Origin: Pseudozobellia thermophila
GTDB taxonomy: Bacteria; Bacteroidota; Bacteroidia; Flavobacteriales; Flavobacteriaceae
Length of the DNA stretch: 64,000 nucleotides
NCBI RefSeq assembly: GCF_900141855.1
Contig: NZ_FQYU01000003.1
Coordinates: forward strand, 124,001 to 188,000
Direction: 5' to 3'
Under the pieces are notes generated by a model, which worked only from the letters and a program-made list of their open reading frames with translations, searched no databases and was not told the DNA's origin. A program made the position numbers and the translations under genes. Positions 28,545 to 38,165 of this stretch are shown one piece after another. Each line of letters begins with the position of its first letter. Position 1 is the stretch's first letter.

Positions 28545-28742
28545 TTAATGCATCATATTTTCCAATATTTTTTTGATCTTTTGGGCTTTCTGCTCGAAGA
28601 ACTCTACGAGTCTTGCATCGGTGTATTCCAAACTGCTGGCCTTTTCCAAAAACGATTGGTATTGGTGCTCCAATAGGTTGATAGCGTTTCTATCGGCCGC
28701 AATTGAGGTAACTTGTCCAACTTTACAATATTGATTTTCCAT
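28545..28742 (-). CDS. Small helical protein of 65 aa, unknown
   Basis: A 65-aa frame with long amphipathic stretches (ADRNAINLLEHQYQSFLEKA and FFEQKAQKIKKILENM), predicted to be two helices. No family is recognised. A TATATTTG -7 box at 28762-28769 on the same strand, 20 nt before the start, supports expression. It converges on pyrF. Confidence 0.6.
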   Translation of the reverse strand: MENQYCKVGQVTSIAADRNAINLLEHQYQSFLEKASSLEYTDARLVEFFEQKAQKIKKILENMMH

Positions 28743-29099
28743 AGTACATAAATGATTCTCTCAAATATACGCAGCAATTCTAGTTTTGGATTTTGTTATT
28801 CGCCCTATTGGGCCAAATATCGGTTCAATTGATATTAATTTAACATTTAGGCTGTTAAGATCGTAAAATAAGACCCAGTTCGGGTATAATGGGCTTTTCT
28901 GGCGAAAAGGTAGCCGTGGGCCTTAAAAGCGTCTTTCGCCCCGGGAAAATGCAAGGTGTTCGATGTGTATCGGGGCTTTTAGGGTCGGTCAGGTTTCGTT
29001 TTGAAAAAAAAATGGATAAAAAAAACATGCTAATGTGCTATGGATCAAAAGTTTTAATACATTGCAAAGTTTCCTAACCGGAAATCTAGAGAGAACACT
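28743..29099. other. Intergenic region with promoter and hairpins
   Basis: The left end holds the promoter of the 65-aa gene. The middle has three potential hairpins between 28873 and 28980. No coding frame is supported. Confidence 0.5.
28873..28980 (+). ncRNA. Candidate structured leader or small RNA
   Basis: Three stems can form: ACCC-GGGT near 28873; GGCGAAA (28901) with TTTCGCC (28934); and GCCCCG (28938) with CGGGGC (28971), the last followed by TTTT. The second and third share bases 28938-28940, so they exclude each other, as in attenuators. The last loop is long (27 nt), which weakens the case. The next gene downstream is the alpha/beta hydrolase at 29100. Confidence 0.25.
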
Positions 29100-29885
29100 T
29101 TGCTTAATTACATTACATATCCACATCGGCAATCGACAGTTTGGGTGACCTTCGTACATGGTGCGGGGGGAAGTTCGTCCATATGGTACAAACAGGTTCG
29201 GGAGTTTAGAAAGCATTTTAATGTTCTCCTGTTGGACCTTAGGGGGCATGGCAACTCGAAGCCCGCCCTAAAGGATGCCTTCGACGACAAGTATACCTTC
29301 GATTACGTAACCGAGGATATCGTAGAGGTATTGGATTTCCTTAAGATCGAAAAATCACATTTTATAGGTATCTCCTTGGGAACCGTCCTGATCAGGAACC
29401 TTGCCGAGACCTACCCCGATAGGGTCGTGAGCATGGTTATGGGCGGGGCCATTATCCGCCTCGACATGCGGTTTCGAATGCTGATGGTTTTTGGTGATAT
29501 GTTCAAGTCTTTTGTGCCCTATATCTGGTTGTACCGCCTGTTTACCTTTGCCATTATGCCCGATGGCAACCACAAGGAATCGCGAAACCTTTTTGTTCGT
29601 GAGGCCAGAAAACTCTATCAAAAGGAATTTATCAGATGGTATAGGATGGGGTCGCAGATCAGTACGCTCTTGCGCCTGTTCAGGGCTACGGATATTAAAA
29701 TACCTACCTTGTACGTAATGGGAGGGGAAGACTATCTTTTTCTGCCCTCGGTAAAAAAAATGGTGAAAAAGCAAAGCGCGGCCAGTTTGCTGACCATTGA
29801 AAATTGCGGCCACGTGGTGAACGTAGAGGAGCCCAAGCTCTTCAACTCCTTTGTGGTTTCCTATATCGCCGACTTCGGCCACTGA
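29100..29885 (+). CDS. Alpha/beta hydrolase
   Basis: A 261-aa cytoplasmic hydrolase of unknown substrate. The oxyanion region is FVHGAGGSS. The nucleophile elbow is G90-I-S92-L-G, the acid is probably the Asp of GGEDYLF, and the base is the His of CGHVVN. A cap of hydrophobic and basic helices (about 120-200) separates the core strands. The start is TTG at 29100; no ATG gives a complete fold. Esterase, haloalkane or lactone activity are all possible. Confidence 0.85.
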   Translation: MLNYITYPHRQSTVWVTFVHGAGGSSSIWYKQVREFRKHFNVLLLDLRGHGNSKPALKDAFDDKYTFDYVTEDIVEVLDFLKIEKSHFIGISLGTVLIRNLAETYPDRVVSMVMGGAIIRLDMRFRMLMVFGDMFKSFVPYIWLYRLFTFAIMPDGNHKESRNLFVREARKLYQKEFIRWYRMGSQISTLLRLFRATDIKIPTLYVMGGEDYLFLPSVKKMVKKQSAASLLTIENCGHVVNVEEPKLFNSFVVSYIADFGH

Positions 29886-30148
29886 TTTTTCTTCCCTTGG
29901 ACAATGACGGGACTTTTCGAACCTTGGTTTATAGCTCAATTACGGAAAGGGAGAATGGCACATGCCCAAAGGGCATAAAATGTAAGGTGCAACCCCGAAT
30001 TTATATTGATAGCTAATTCAAATAATAAACTCTAAAAAATGAGACCGAAGTATTTTTTTAGATGTGTTCTTCGGAGTTGCCTTACATTGGTTTTAAGATT
30101 TATTGGTTTTATGTTGTCCAAATTAATGCATATCGCTACAAAAACGGG
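29886..30148. other. Intergenic region
   Basis: About 260 bases (328 between genes). No gene seen. Its right end holds one copy of the direct repeat that flanks the SusCD operon. Confidence 0.5.
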
Positions 30149-30182
30149 GAAGGGCTTATAAACCTTTACCTATCCGACATAT
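30149..30182. repeat. Direct repeat, copy A, downstream of the second SusCD operon
   Basis: 34 bp sharing a GGCTTATAAAC core and a CCGACA end with copy B at 36304-36337, about six mismatches, same orientation. It starts 32 nt after the last gene of the operon. Confidence 0.6.
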
Positions 30183-30213
30183 ATTTACCCGATTTTTTCT
30201 ACTCTTGGGCGGG

Positions 30214-30702
30214 TTAGTGTTCGTCTTCCAGTAGACCGTTCCGCTTGTAGCCGATCATGGTATAAATGGTTCCGGGGTCATCTGAAAACTCGACATCGAA
30301 TGAAATTTGATCGGCGGTATTGCCACCTGTCGTCGTGGCACCGTCCTTGGTTATGGTACCGTTCGATATGCTTACCGTAATGTTGTAATCTTCCACGACA
30401 CTGGTCAGGTCGCTGCCCGAAAAGGTCAATTGTTGTAGGTCCACGGGCGATTTCACCTTAAAATCCCAAATGTTGCCATGGTCATCCACCCAAATTTCGG
30501 TGCCATCGTCGGCAGCGGTATTGTAGGTCGATATTTGTGAATAATCCAACACCAGTACATCACCTACAAAGGTTTGGACGAACCAATCGCCGGACATTTC
30601 GACAACCTGGGTTGCTCCGGGATCGAAATCCCCTCCTTCATCACAACTCGAAAGGGCGATCAGGGCGATGGCAACGGTCAATGTCTTAAATAAATCTCTC
30701 AT
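30214..30702 (-). CDS. Lipid_bd-type (PF12888-like) SusCD-associated lipoprotein
   Basis: A 162-aa lipoprotein with signal ending LSSC. After the Cys comes a beta-rich domain opening with MSGDWFVQ and carrying YNTAADDGTEIWVDD, as in the small lipid-binding-like barrels that follow SusD genes in Bacteroides. The function is unproven, probably surface ligand handling. It is the last gene of a four-gene operon susC-susD-DUF5011-this, 16 nt after the previous gene. Confidence 0.72.
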   Translation of the reverse strand: MRDLFKTLTVAIALIALSSCDEGGDFDPGATQVVEMSGDWFVQTFVGDVLVLDYSQISTYNTAADDGTEIWVDDHGNIWDFKVKSPVDLQQLTFSGSDLTSVVEDYNITVSISNGTITKDGATTTGGNTADQISFDVEFSDDPGTIYTMIGYKRNGLLEDEH

Positions 30703-30718
30703 AGTGGGTATCGTTTAA

Positions 30719-31354
30719 TTATTGTCTTTCAAAAACTCGGGTAAACGTGCCGTAAAACGCACTTGCATTTAGGTTCCAGGTAAAATTGTCGTTGTCTTGG
30801 ATGGCCCCGTCCAAACTTTCAACCGTGATTCCCGTTGAAGAAGCATTCTCTTGGTAGGGTATGTACAACAGATCGTCATCAACGTTGTAGAAGGTTACCA
30901 TAAGTTGGTTTTCGCCCTCAACGCCACCTGCATTGTCGTGGGTGTATACACGGTCGGACAGGCGAACCACGGTTGCGGGACTTCCGTTGTTTCGGGCCCA
31001 ACTTCCGCTGAGGTCGTATATACTCGGTTCGGTAGACAAGACCACCACCACCCTTCGGGCCGAGGCGGCAAAGCCATCGTCGTTAATGGTCTCGTAGGTA
31101 AGGGTGTAGACGCCGGGGGTCGACGTGTCTACGCTTCCCGAAGTGGAATATTCCGCACTGCTTCCGGCAATTTCCGAGGTCGCTCCCGGGTCGACATAGG
31201 TGTCGCCGACGTTGATCACGGTAGTGCGTTCGCCAATTATCTCTACTGTGGCATAATTTGTCACGAGGCTGACGTCGTTGGTCTCTTCGCCATCACAGGA
31301 GGCAAACAGGGCCAGGCCTACCAATAATAGGGTTCTATATAACTTTTTCATCAT
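30719..31354 (-). CDS. DUF5011/Ig-like SusCD-associated lipoprotein
   Basis: A 211-aa lipoprotein with signal ending LFASC. Residues about 45-110 are an Ig-like DUF5011 domain (VGDTYVDPGATSEI, then TPGVYTLTYE). The C-terminal half is another beta domain beginning DLSGSWARNNG. These proteins follow SusD and are thought to act as surface glycan-binding spacers. The chosen start gives the signal peptide; the longer frame from 31387 would overlap susD. Confidence 0.75.
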   Translation of the reverse strand: MMKKLYRTLLLVGLALFASCDGEETNDVSLVTNYATVEIIGERTTVINVGDTYVDPGATSEIAGSSAEYSTSGSVDTSTPGVYTLTYETINDDGFAASARRVVVVLSTEPSIYDLSGSWARNNGSPATVVRLSDRVYTHDNAGGVEGENQLMVTFYNVDDDLLYIPYQENASSTGITVESLDGAIQDNDNFTWNLNASAFYGTFTRVFERQ

Positions 31355-31371
31355 CTCTTTGTTTACGATTT

Positions 31372-32901
31372 TTATTTGTTCCACCAAATGGGGACAGTTA
31401 TGTCAATAATGGCCGGTGCGTTCGAGTTTCTCGATATTTCCGAGTTGGGGTAGACCAGGCGCTGCGGAAAAATACCTCCGGTCAGGCCTTCTACCGAATA
31501 GGCCCATTGGCCGGCGACGTAAGCTTCATTGGATTGGGGTATGGGTGAAATTTCGGGGAAACCCGTTCTGTGCTGTTCGAAAAACGATTCGTAGCCCTGA
31601 TCGGGGTAACACGATATCCATTTTTGAACGATGATGCTTTTTAGCTTGTCGTCAAAAGTACCTGCCACAGGGTATTCGTAAGGGCCGCCTTCGGCGATAA
31701 AGGGAGTGCCGTCATAGGGTTCTGAAAAGATCCAGGTTTGATCGGCCTCCGATTTGGTATTGTCGTAAAAGTTCGGGCTTTTTTCAAATGCCGCCAATAC
31801 CCCTGCATCGTATAGTTCCTTGGCGCCGGCTCCGCCATTGTACCTTTCCATGGCCTCGGCCTGCATAAAATAACTTTGGGCCGCACTGATAAAATAAACC
31901 GGTGATAGGGGGCTGATGTCTGCCAACGAGATCGTCGCGGGCGGGGCCTGACTGTTGTAATCGCCTTGGTCAAGGGGCCCTAGGGGGTCGCCCGATGTAT
32001 CGACCGTTTGGTAAAAGGCTTCCAGTCTGGGATCCGCATTGGCCGAAAGGAAAGACCACATGGTCGTACTTGCCCTTAGGTTGTTCTGGGTATTCAACTG
32101 TCGCCTATCGCTTTCGTACAAGGGGTTGCTAAGACTGGCTTCGTCTTCGAACACATCGCCTCCAAGGCCTATTCCTGCGTTTATGGTCAAGAAAGGGGCC
32201 CCCGAATCGAGCATGGCCCTAATGCCCGTTTCGGCAACAGTTGGCCGAGCTTCGGTCTGTCTTAGAAAAATCTTAAGCTTCAAGGTATTGGCGAAGGCTG
32301 TCCAATTGTCCATATTGCCGCCAAAGACAAAGTCGTCGCTTCCCGGTGCGGGTAGGGAAGAAGCTTCCAGGTCGCGTCCGAGGGCATCGTCCAAATCGCG
32401 GATCATGAAGTCGTATACCTCTTCGCCCGTATTAAAGTTCGGTGTAAAATTGGATGGGTCGTTGGCTTCCTCGTACGGGATATCGCCGTAGAAGTCGGTC
32501 AGAATTTGAAAGGCGTATGCCTCAAGACAGGTAGCGATAAGGTAATAGTTCCAGTTTTCGCGTTCAAGGGCAATTTTTTTTGCGTTTCTAATATCGCTCA
32601 ACGCATCATAGGTATTCGACCAGGCCCTCTCGTAATCATTTGTTCCGATGGTGTAGTTGTCTTCCGTCCTATATTGGCTCGATGAGAGGCTTTGGGACCA
32701 AAATTGCGACCAAATTCCCCCTACAAATGATATGGAAGAGGCATGGGCACCCCCGATGCCGATAATTCCGGCGGCAATTTCAGAGGAAATGGCGACTCCC
32801 TCGGGGTCCAATAGATCGGGATCCTTATTTATATCAAGTTGTTGGTCGCACGAAACCGCAAGGGCCGTAATGACCATAACACCAATTATCAGTTTTTTCA
32901 T
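31372..32901 (-). CDS. SusD-like_2 family lipoprotein
   Basis: A 509-aa surface lipoprotein, signal ending LAVSC, of the SusD-like_2 type (INKDPD start, GGIWSQFWSQSLSSSQY, YLIATCLEAYAFQILTDFYGDIPY, and a C-terminal FEQHRTGFPEI). It would capture a ligand for the SusC channel upstream. Members of this group are often linked to nutrients other than starch-like glycans. The gene starts 19 nt after susC. No carbohydrate-active enzymes surround it, so the ligand is unknown. Confidence 0.92.
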   Translation of the reverse strand: MKKLIIGVMVITALAVSCDQQLDINKDPDLLDPEGVAISSEIAAGIIGIGGAHASSISFVGGIWSQFWSQSLSSSQYRTEDNYTIGTNDYERAWSNTYDALSDIRNAKKIALERENWNYYLIATCLEAYAFQILTDFYGDIPYEEANDPSNFTPNFNTGEEVYDFMIRDLDDALGRDLEASSLPAPGSDDFVFGGNMDNWTAFANTLKLKIFLRQTEARPTVAETGIRAMLDSGAPFLTINAGIGLGGDVFEDEASLSNPLYESDRRQLNTQNNLRASTTMWSFLSANADPRLEAFYQTVDTSGDPLGPLDQGDYNSQAPPATISLADISPLSPVYFISAAQSYFMQAEAMERYNGGAGAKELYDAGVLAAFEKSPNFYDNTKSEADQTWIFSEPYDGTPFIAEGGPYEYPVAGTFDDKLKSIIVQKWISCYPDQGYESFFEQHRTGFPEISPIPQSNEAYVAGQWAYSVEGLTGGIFPQRLVYPNSEISRNSNAPAIIDITVPIWWNK

Positions 32902-32920
32902 TTCGCTTAATTTTTATCGG

Positions 32921-35900
32921 TTAAAAAGAAACTTTTAGTGCAAAGCCATAGGTTCTCTGGGTAGGGTTCCCTGCAAATTCACCAAATTCACTGGCCAGGT
33001 CATCCCCGAAAGTGGAAACCTCCGGATCGACGTAGGGGTTGCTGTCCGGTGTCCACAACGCGAGGTTTTTGCCATAAACACTAAAAGCGGCCGTAGTTAG
33101 TCCCAGTTTTTCGACAAATGCCAGGGGAAGATTATAGGTCAGACTCATATCCCTGAGCCGTACAAAGGTCTTGTCGATAACATGTGTTTCTTCAATGCTC
33201 CCATTATTCGAAGAACTATAAAAACCCGTAACGTCGATATAATTGATGGGTGTGGTATTCTCCGAATAGGTCCCGTCCGCGTTTTCATTGACCGAGTTGG
33301 GCACGATAAAGGGCGAACGGTCGTTGTACAAGGTCGGTAGGGAATTGCCCGTAAATCCTAATAACCTGGCCGTATACGAATACATTTCGCCTCCTTCCTT
33401 CCAATCGAGGCTGGCGGCCAGGGTGAAATTTTTATAGCTGAATGAGTTTTTCAGGCCCATCACGAAATCTCTTTGCGACGTACCGATTTCTTCTTCATTG
33501 TCGACCTGTAAGGGAATGCCCGAAGAAGGGTCGACGATGGTCCGGCCGTCATCCGTGGTTGCGGCGACCCGGGTTTTGTACACGCCCAAGGGCCTTCCCT
33601 TTTCGGCATAAAAATTGACAGCAAAGGCACTGTTGATCAATATTTCGGAAAGCCCTTCGGCAATATCGGTTACCTCGTTTTCATTTTTGGTAAAGGTGTA
33701 GTTGACGTTCCACCTAAAATTGTCGGTTTGAACGGGTACGATACCCAAGCTAAGTTCGAAGCCCTTGTTATTGAGATCGATAAAATTACCAGTGGTCGAA
33801 AGGTATCCCGTACTTCGGGCCAACGGCCGGTTGATGATGACCCCTTCGGTATCTTTGTTGTAGTAGGCGGCGTCTATATTGAGCCTTCTGTTAAAAAGGT
33901 TCACTTCGGCGCCAAATTCATATTCCCGGGTGATTTCGGGCTTGAGGTTCGGATTGCCCAATATGCCACTGAGCTCAAAGGCATTTTGCCCGGCGATGGG
34001 AAAATTAATCTGCCCGAAATCAAATGTTACCCCTGCTTGGATCAAGGTATTGGCCGTGGCATAGGGGCCCGTGTCCTTGGCAACCTTGGCATAGGAGGCC
34101 CTTACCTTGGCAAAAGTATTGTCGTTTTCGATAACGACCCCACTTAGGGCTACCGAGGGGTAAAAATAGGAATTGGCACCAATGGGTAGGGTCGAAGACC
34201 AATCGTTACGCCCCGTGAAGGTGAGGAAGACCCTGTCTTTATATCCCAGTTCCGCGGAACCGAAGATACCGTAAATCCTGCGTTTGGAATCGGCCTGGGT
34301 AGCTATCTGCCTGCCCGCCGTATTGGTGAGTTCATAAAAATCGGGTACACTTAGGTCGGTAATGGAAACACTCAGGAAATTGGTTGAAATTTCGTTGTAC
34401 GCCCCCCCGAGTGTTGCGTTAAACGTAAGGTCGGTAGAGAAATCGGTACTGTAATCGAGGGTGATGAAGGAATCGTATTCCTTTCTATCGTTCTTTCCTT
34501 CGGTAACCCCACCTGCATTATTGGTCGCGCCGTCGAGGGCGTTGGGCGATCCGGGGGTATAACTGACGATGGCCCCGTAGCTCTTAAGGGTATTGTTGCT
34601 GATATCCGCTCCTACTTGGGCGGTAAGTACCAAATTGGGTAAAAGGTCATAGGCCAGGTTGACGTTGCCGAAAAAGCGATTTGTACCATAAAAGGTTTTG
34701 TTCTCGTTAATGGTCCACCATGGGTTACGCGAATAAGGGGTATAGAAATTATCATTGTTGTTGAAAGGATTGTTCTCGTAATCCCTTAAATCCAGGACAC
34801 TGATGTCACGGGGAATTTGAATGATCTCTTGAATAAGGCTTTCTCCCTCCCCGGCGTTATCGCTTTGTCCCGTATTTACAATGTTTTGGTCGCGGGTTAT
34901 GTAATTGGCTACGGTGCGGGCCCTGAACCTCTTGCCCCGAAGTCCTGCCGATAGGTTGAACACCTTTCGGTCGAGGGCATCGGCCTCGGTAGGTATGACC
35001 CCATCGCTATTGGTATCGGTAAAGATGAACGAGAAGTTGGTGGTTTCGCCTCCCCCGCTTAGCCTGACGGAGTTGGTGAACGAAGTTCCCGCTTGAAAAA
35101 AATCCTTGATATTGTCCTCAAGGGCTACATAGGGCTTGATTTGTTGCGAATTGTCGACAATATTGCCCCATGTGCGTATTTCACCGTCGAAAGGTGCTCC
35201 CCAAGATCCGTTTTCGTTACTGGCATCGGTTCCTCTCGAATAGCTCTGTCCCGCCCATCCCTGGCCAAAGCTGTTTTGGTAATGGGGCAGTCTTCCCACC
35301 TCCGAAAAGTCGGTGGCCGTAGAAAGGTCGACCCTAAGTTTTTGTCCTTCAAGTGCCCTCTTGGTTGTGATTATTATCGCGCCGTTTGACGCCCTGGACC
35401 CGTAAATGGCGGCAGCGGCCGCCCCTTTGAGTACGTTTATGTTCGCAATGTTGTTCGGGTCGATATCGTTAAGGCCGTTACCCGCATCGTAGGTGCGCGT
35501 GGCATCCGTACTTAGGTTGTTTGGATCGCTACCGCGATTGTTTGCGTTGCTGATAGGGGATCCGTCTACAATGTACAATGGCGAATTCGATCCCAAGGAG
35601 CTAAAGCCCCTGAGAATGACTTTGGCAGAGGCCCCTGGCTGGGCTGGAACTGTAATGTCTACCCCCGCCACTTTTCCCGAAAGGGATTCGAAGGGGTTGG
35701 TGTTGTTTACTTCGGTCAGGTCTTTGGCCGATACGGAAACCGTGGCATAGCCCAGGGATTTTTTCTGTTTCGTTTTGCCAAAGGCGGTCACGACGACCTC
35801 TTCGAGGGCCTGTGCATCCTGTTCCATCTGAATATTGATGGTGTTGGCGCCTTCGACCGTACGTTCTACGGTTTTTTGTCCTATGTACGAAAAAACCAGT

Positions 35901-36106
35901 ACTTGCCCTTCGCTTACCTGAATGGAATAATTGCCGTCGAAATCACTTTGTACACCGGTCGTAGTGCCCTTAATTAAGATGCTTACCCCGGGCAGCGGTA
36001 TGTCGTCTTGGTCGATTACATATCCTGTAACCGTCTTTTCTTGTGAATATGCAAAGTAAATTCCTACAATAAAAAGCATAAACACGTGGATACAGTGTTT
36101 TTTCAT
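32921..36106 (-). CDS. SusC/RagA TonB-dependent outer-membrane channel
   Basis: A 1061-aa TonB-dependent transporter. A signal peptide (ending YFAYSQ) is followed by a CarboxypepD_reg-like domain (about 24-105, PLPGVSILIKGTTTG and DFDGNYSI). A TonB-box-like EEVVVTAFG leads to the plug (SLSGKVAGVDI, VILRGFSSLGSNSPLYIVDG) and the 22-strand barrel. It ends in Phe, as outer-membrane barrels do. It heads the operon; the promoter is in the 538-nt gap before the AraC-type gene, which also has repeat copy B. Confidence 0.96.
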   Translation of the reverse strand: MKKHCIHVFMLFIVGIYFAYSQEKTVTGYVIDQDDIPLPGVSILIKGTTTGVQSDFDGNYSIQVSEGQVLVFSYIGQKTVERTVEGANTINIQMEQDAQALEEVVVTAFGKTKQKKSLGYATVSVSAKDLTEVNNTNPFESLSGKVAGVDITVPAQPGASAKVILRGFSSLGSNSPLYIVDGSPISNANNRGSDPNNLSTDATRTYDAGNGLNDIDPNNIANINVLKGAAAAAIYGSRASNGAIIITTKRALEGQKLRVDLSTATDFSEVGRLPHYQNSFGQGWAGQSYSRGTDASNENGSWGAPFDGEIRTWGNIVDNSQQIKPYVALEDNIKDFFQAGTSFTNSVRLSGGGETTNFSFIFTDTNSDGVIPTEADALDRKVFNLSAGLRGKRFRARTVANYITRDQNIVNTGQSDNAGEGESLIQEIIQIPRDISVLDLRDYENNPFNNNDNFYTPYSRNPWWTINENKTFYGTNRFFGNVNLAYDLLPNLVLTAQVGADISNNTLKSYGAIVSYTPGSPNALDGATNNAGGVTEGKNDRKEYDSFITLDYSTDFSTDLTFNATLGGAYNEISTNFLSVSITDLSVPDFYELTNTAGRQIATQADSKRRIYGIFGSAELGYKDRVFLTFTGRNDWSSTLPIGANSYFYPSVALSGVVIENDNTFAKVRASYAKVAKDTGPYATANTLIQAGVTFDFGQINFPIAGQNAFELSGILGNPNLKPEITREYEFGAEVNLFNRRLNIDAAYYNKDTEGVIINRPLARSTGYLSTTGNFIDLNNKGFELSLGIVPVQTDNFRWNVNYTFTKNENEVTDIAEGLSEILINSAFAVNFYAEKGRPLGVYKTRVAATTDDGRTIVDPSSGIPLQVDNEEEIGTSQRDFVMGLKNSFSYKNFTLAASLDWKEGGEMYSYTARLLGFTGNSLPTLYNDRSPFIVPNSVNENADGTYSENTTPINYIDVTGFYSSSNNGSIEETHVIDKTFVRLRDMSLTYNLPLAFVEKLGLTTAAFSVYGKNLALWTPDSNPYVDPEVSTFGDDLASEFGEFAGNPTQRTYGFALKVSF

Positions 36107-36644
36107 ACGTTGTTTTTAATGAGTTAGATTTTGAATGGCGAAAGCATCAAGCAATTCTGAAATTAGCTTGGTAATAAATGGTAATAGGACCCCCTATGTT
36201 CCAATGGGATGGTTTTACTTCGAGTTTAGTAGCCGTCTCAGAGCTGCCGTGCATTTCAATTAGCTGATATGGACAAAATAACAGGCTTTTAACATGGGTT
36301 AGGGAAAGGCTTATAAACATTTACTTTGCCGACAAATCTTTCCTTTGCGTTTACTTATTCCTTCAAAAGGATGCACGGGCATTTGACCCAATGTATTGGG
36401 GGCTGAGGCTTGATCGGAGGTTGTAACAGGAAAGTGGGTGAAACTGGAAACATAGTGCTCTTGGGCTTTTCGATAAAGCTTGGGGCGGAGCGTAAGGCAA
36501 TATCCATTATCGGATAGGCCCGTGGGGCATCCCGTTCCCGACACTTGTAGGTAAGGCCGCCCGCCCGATACCCGGTAATGGCAGTAGGGCTCGTTGCCTT
36601 ATGGAACCTGTTTGTCTTCCTTGTTTATCATGGGAATGTAAGGT
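36107..36644. other. Regulatory gap between araC-type gene and susC
   Basis: 538 bases with no credible gene; a 77-codon minus frame inside it looks random. It must hold the susC promoter and contains repeat copy B near 36304. Confidence 0.55.
36304..36337. repeat. Direct repeat, copy B, upstream of susC
   Basis: 34 bp matching copy A at 30149-30182 in the same orientation. It lies about 200 bp upstream of the susC start. Confidence 0.6.
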
Positions 36645-38165
36645 TCAAACAGGTATTTCCTGGGGCTTGACCGCTGTTTTTTGGTATTGACTGGGAGTCA
36701 GGTTGGTGTCTTTTTTAAAGGCTTTGTTAAAGGTAACCTTATTGTTGTAGCCAACTTCATAGGCTATGTCGATTATATTGAGGTTTTTCCTTATATCGGT
36801 CTTAAGCATCGATTTGGCTTCCTGTATGCGGTATTTGTTCACTAATTCATGGAAACTCATATTAAAATGCTCGTTTATGACTTGCGAGGCGTTATGTCGG
36901 GTAGTGTCGAGACGTTGGGCCAGTTTGTCGAGGCAGATATCGTTCTCTTTATAGATCTTTTCAATATCGAACAGGCGTCTTAGGTTCTGCATGAGCTCAA
37001 GCGATAAGTCTTTGGTCAACCCCGATTTTTCGTATTTGAAGAGTAATTTGCCGGTATTGCGGTAGAAGCCACTGAAAACATCGGGTTGTACACTCGCGAA
37101 ATACCCCACATAGAGAACCATTAGGGCCATGCACATAATTTGAAAATGAAAGAGATAGAGTCCGTTGCTTATAAAAATGCAATAGAGCAGGTAGGTACCT
37201 ATATAAAGAAAGTGTATTCTGTATAGGTTTCTCTGCCAAGTCTCGGTATGTCTCTGAAGTTCCTTTTTCCTTTTGCTTTCGAGGTACAATTTTCTAATAA
37301 AATACCCATAGGCAAGCAGGGAGGTCAGTTTTAATGACACGAGGGTAAAGTCGGCCAAGGTAAAACCGTCTTCCGCATCCTGAAAAAGCAGCTCCAATTT
37401 TTCATCGCCTGAAAGGGAATAAATAGGAACCAGGTAGATGAGAAGCAGCAGGGTGGGGACAAGATGAAATAGGTCCGATGGCCGAAACGAATAGTGTTGT
37501 GTGGTCCTTTTAAAATAAAAGTAGAGCAAAGGGCCATATAGGAAGGAAAAGGAGGTGGACATCAAGTAGGAGTGGGGGTAAACGTATTCGTACTTGGTAA
37601 TCGACAGGCAAATGTGGAATATAAAGAGCGAATGTATGAATATGAAGAGACTTATAAGCAACCTTGCTACCGAATCGATCTTTTTATTGAAATTGATCAT
37701 TACCGAGATATAAAAACCAATGAGGGCCACGTACAGATAGATCGACGACCAGATGTTGAAAGATGGCGTGTATTTGTCGTCCAGTTGATCAAAAAGAGGG
37801 GTATCCCTAATAATGTCGAAACCGTCGTCCGTTAGAACTGTCGGGTCGAAATCGGCACGCAGGGATTCCTCTATGTAGTCCACACACTCGTCCACATGGT
37901 CAAGGGCGGCATGGCTAAGTGCCATTTTTTTGAGGATGGGAGCTTTTATAGAGGGCGTCGTTTCCAATGCCAAGGCATATTCGTAATTGTGAAGGGCCGC
38001 CTTATAATCGTGCTCATAATAAAGACTGTCGGCCAGGGCAATATAGCTTTGGCCGGTATCGGGTCCGAATGCTGGTTTTAGGGCGTTATGGGGTTCTGGG
38101 GGAGGTCCGGCAAAGATAGGGGTTAGCCAGAAGTAACCTAAGGCAATGACTATAGACCATCTCAT
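36645..38165 (-). CDS. Membrane-anchored AraC-type regulator with TPR domain
   Basis: A 506-aa protein. Residues 1-19 are a signal-like segment; about 38-115 hold TPR-like helices (SYIALADSLYYEHDYKAALHNYEYALAL). About 130-380 form roughly eight membrane helices. The last 100 residues are an AraC HTH (LAQRLDTTRHNASQVINEHF, then NIIDIAYEVGYNNKVTFNKAFKKDTNLTPSQY). It could sense an extracytoplasmic state and regulate the susC operon that follows on the same strand. Its start codon is preceded by five and a half copies of a 7-bp repeat. Confidence 0.9.
   Translation of the reverse strand: MRWSIVIALGYFWLTPIFAGPPPEPHNALKPAFGPDTGQSYIALADSLYYEHDYKAALHNYEYALALETTPSIKAPILKKMALSHAALDHVDECVDYIEESLRADFDPTVLTDDGFDIIRDTPLFDQLDDKYTPSFNIWSSIYLYVALIGFYISVMINFNKKIDSVARLLISLFIFIHSLFIFHICLSITKYEYVYPHSYLMSTSFSFLYGPLLYFYFKRTTQHYSFRPSDLFHLVPTLLLLIYLVPIYSLSGDEKLELLFQDAEDGFTLADFTLVSLKLTSLLAYGYFIRKLYLESKRKKELQRHTETWQRNLYRIHFLYIGTYLLYCIFISNGLYLFHFQIMCMALMVLYVGYFASVQPDVFSGFYRNTGKLLFKYEKSGLTKDLSLELMQNLRRLFDIEKIYKENDICLDKLAQRLDTTRHNASQVINEHFNMSFHELVNKYRIQEAKSMLKTDIRKNLNIIDIAYEVGYNNKVTFNKAFKKDTNLTPSQYQKTAVKPQEIPV

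Noticed and set aside
36311-36544. 77-codon minus-strand frame upstream of susC
   Set aside because: Low-complexity mixture without recognisable features, lying in the regulatory gap and overlapping the direct repeat.
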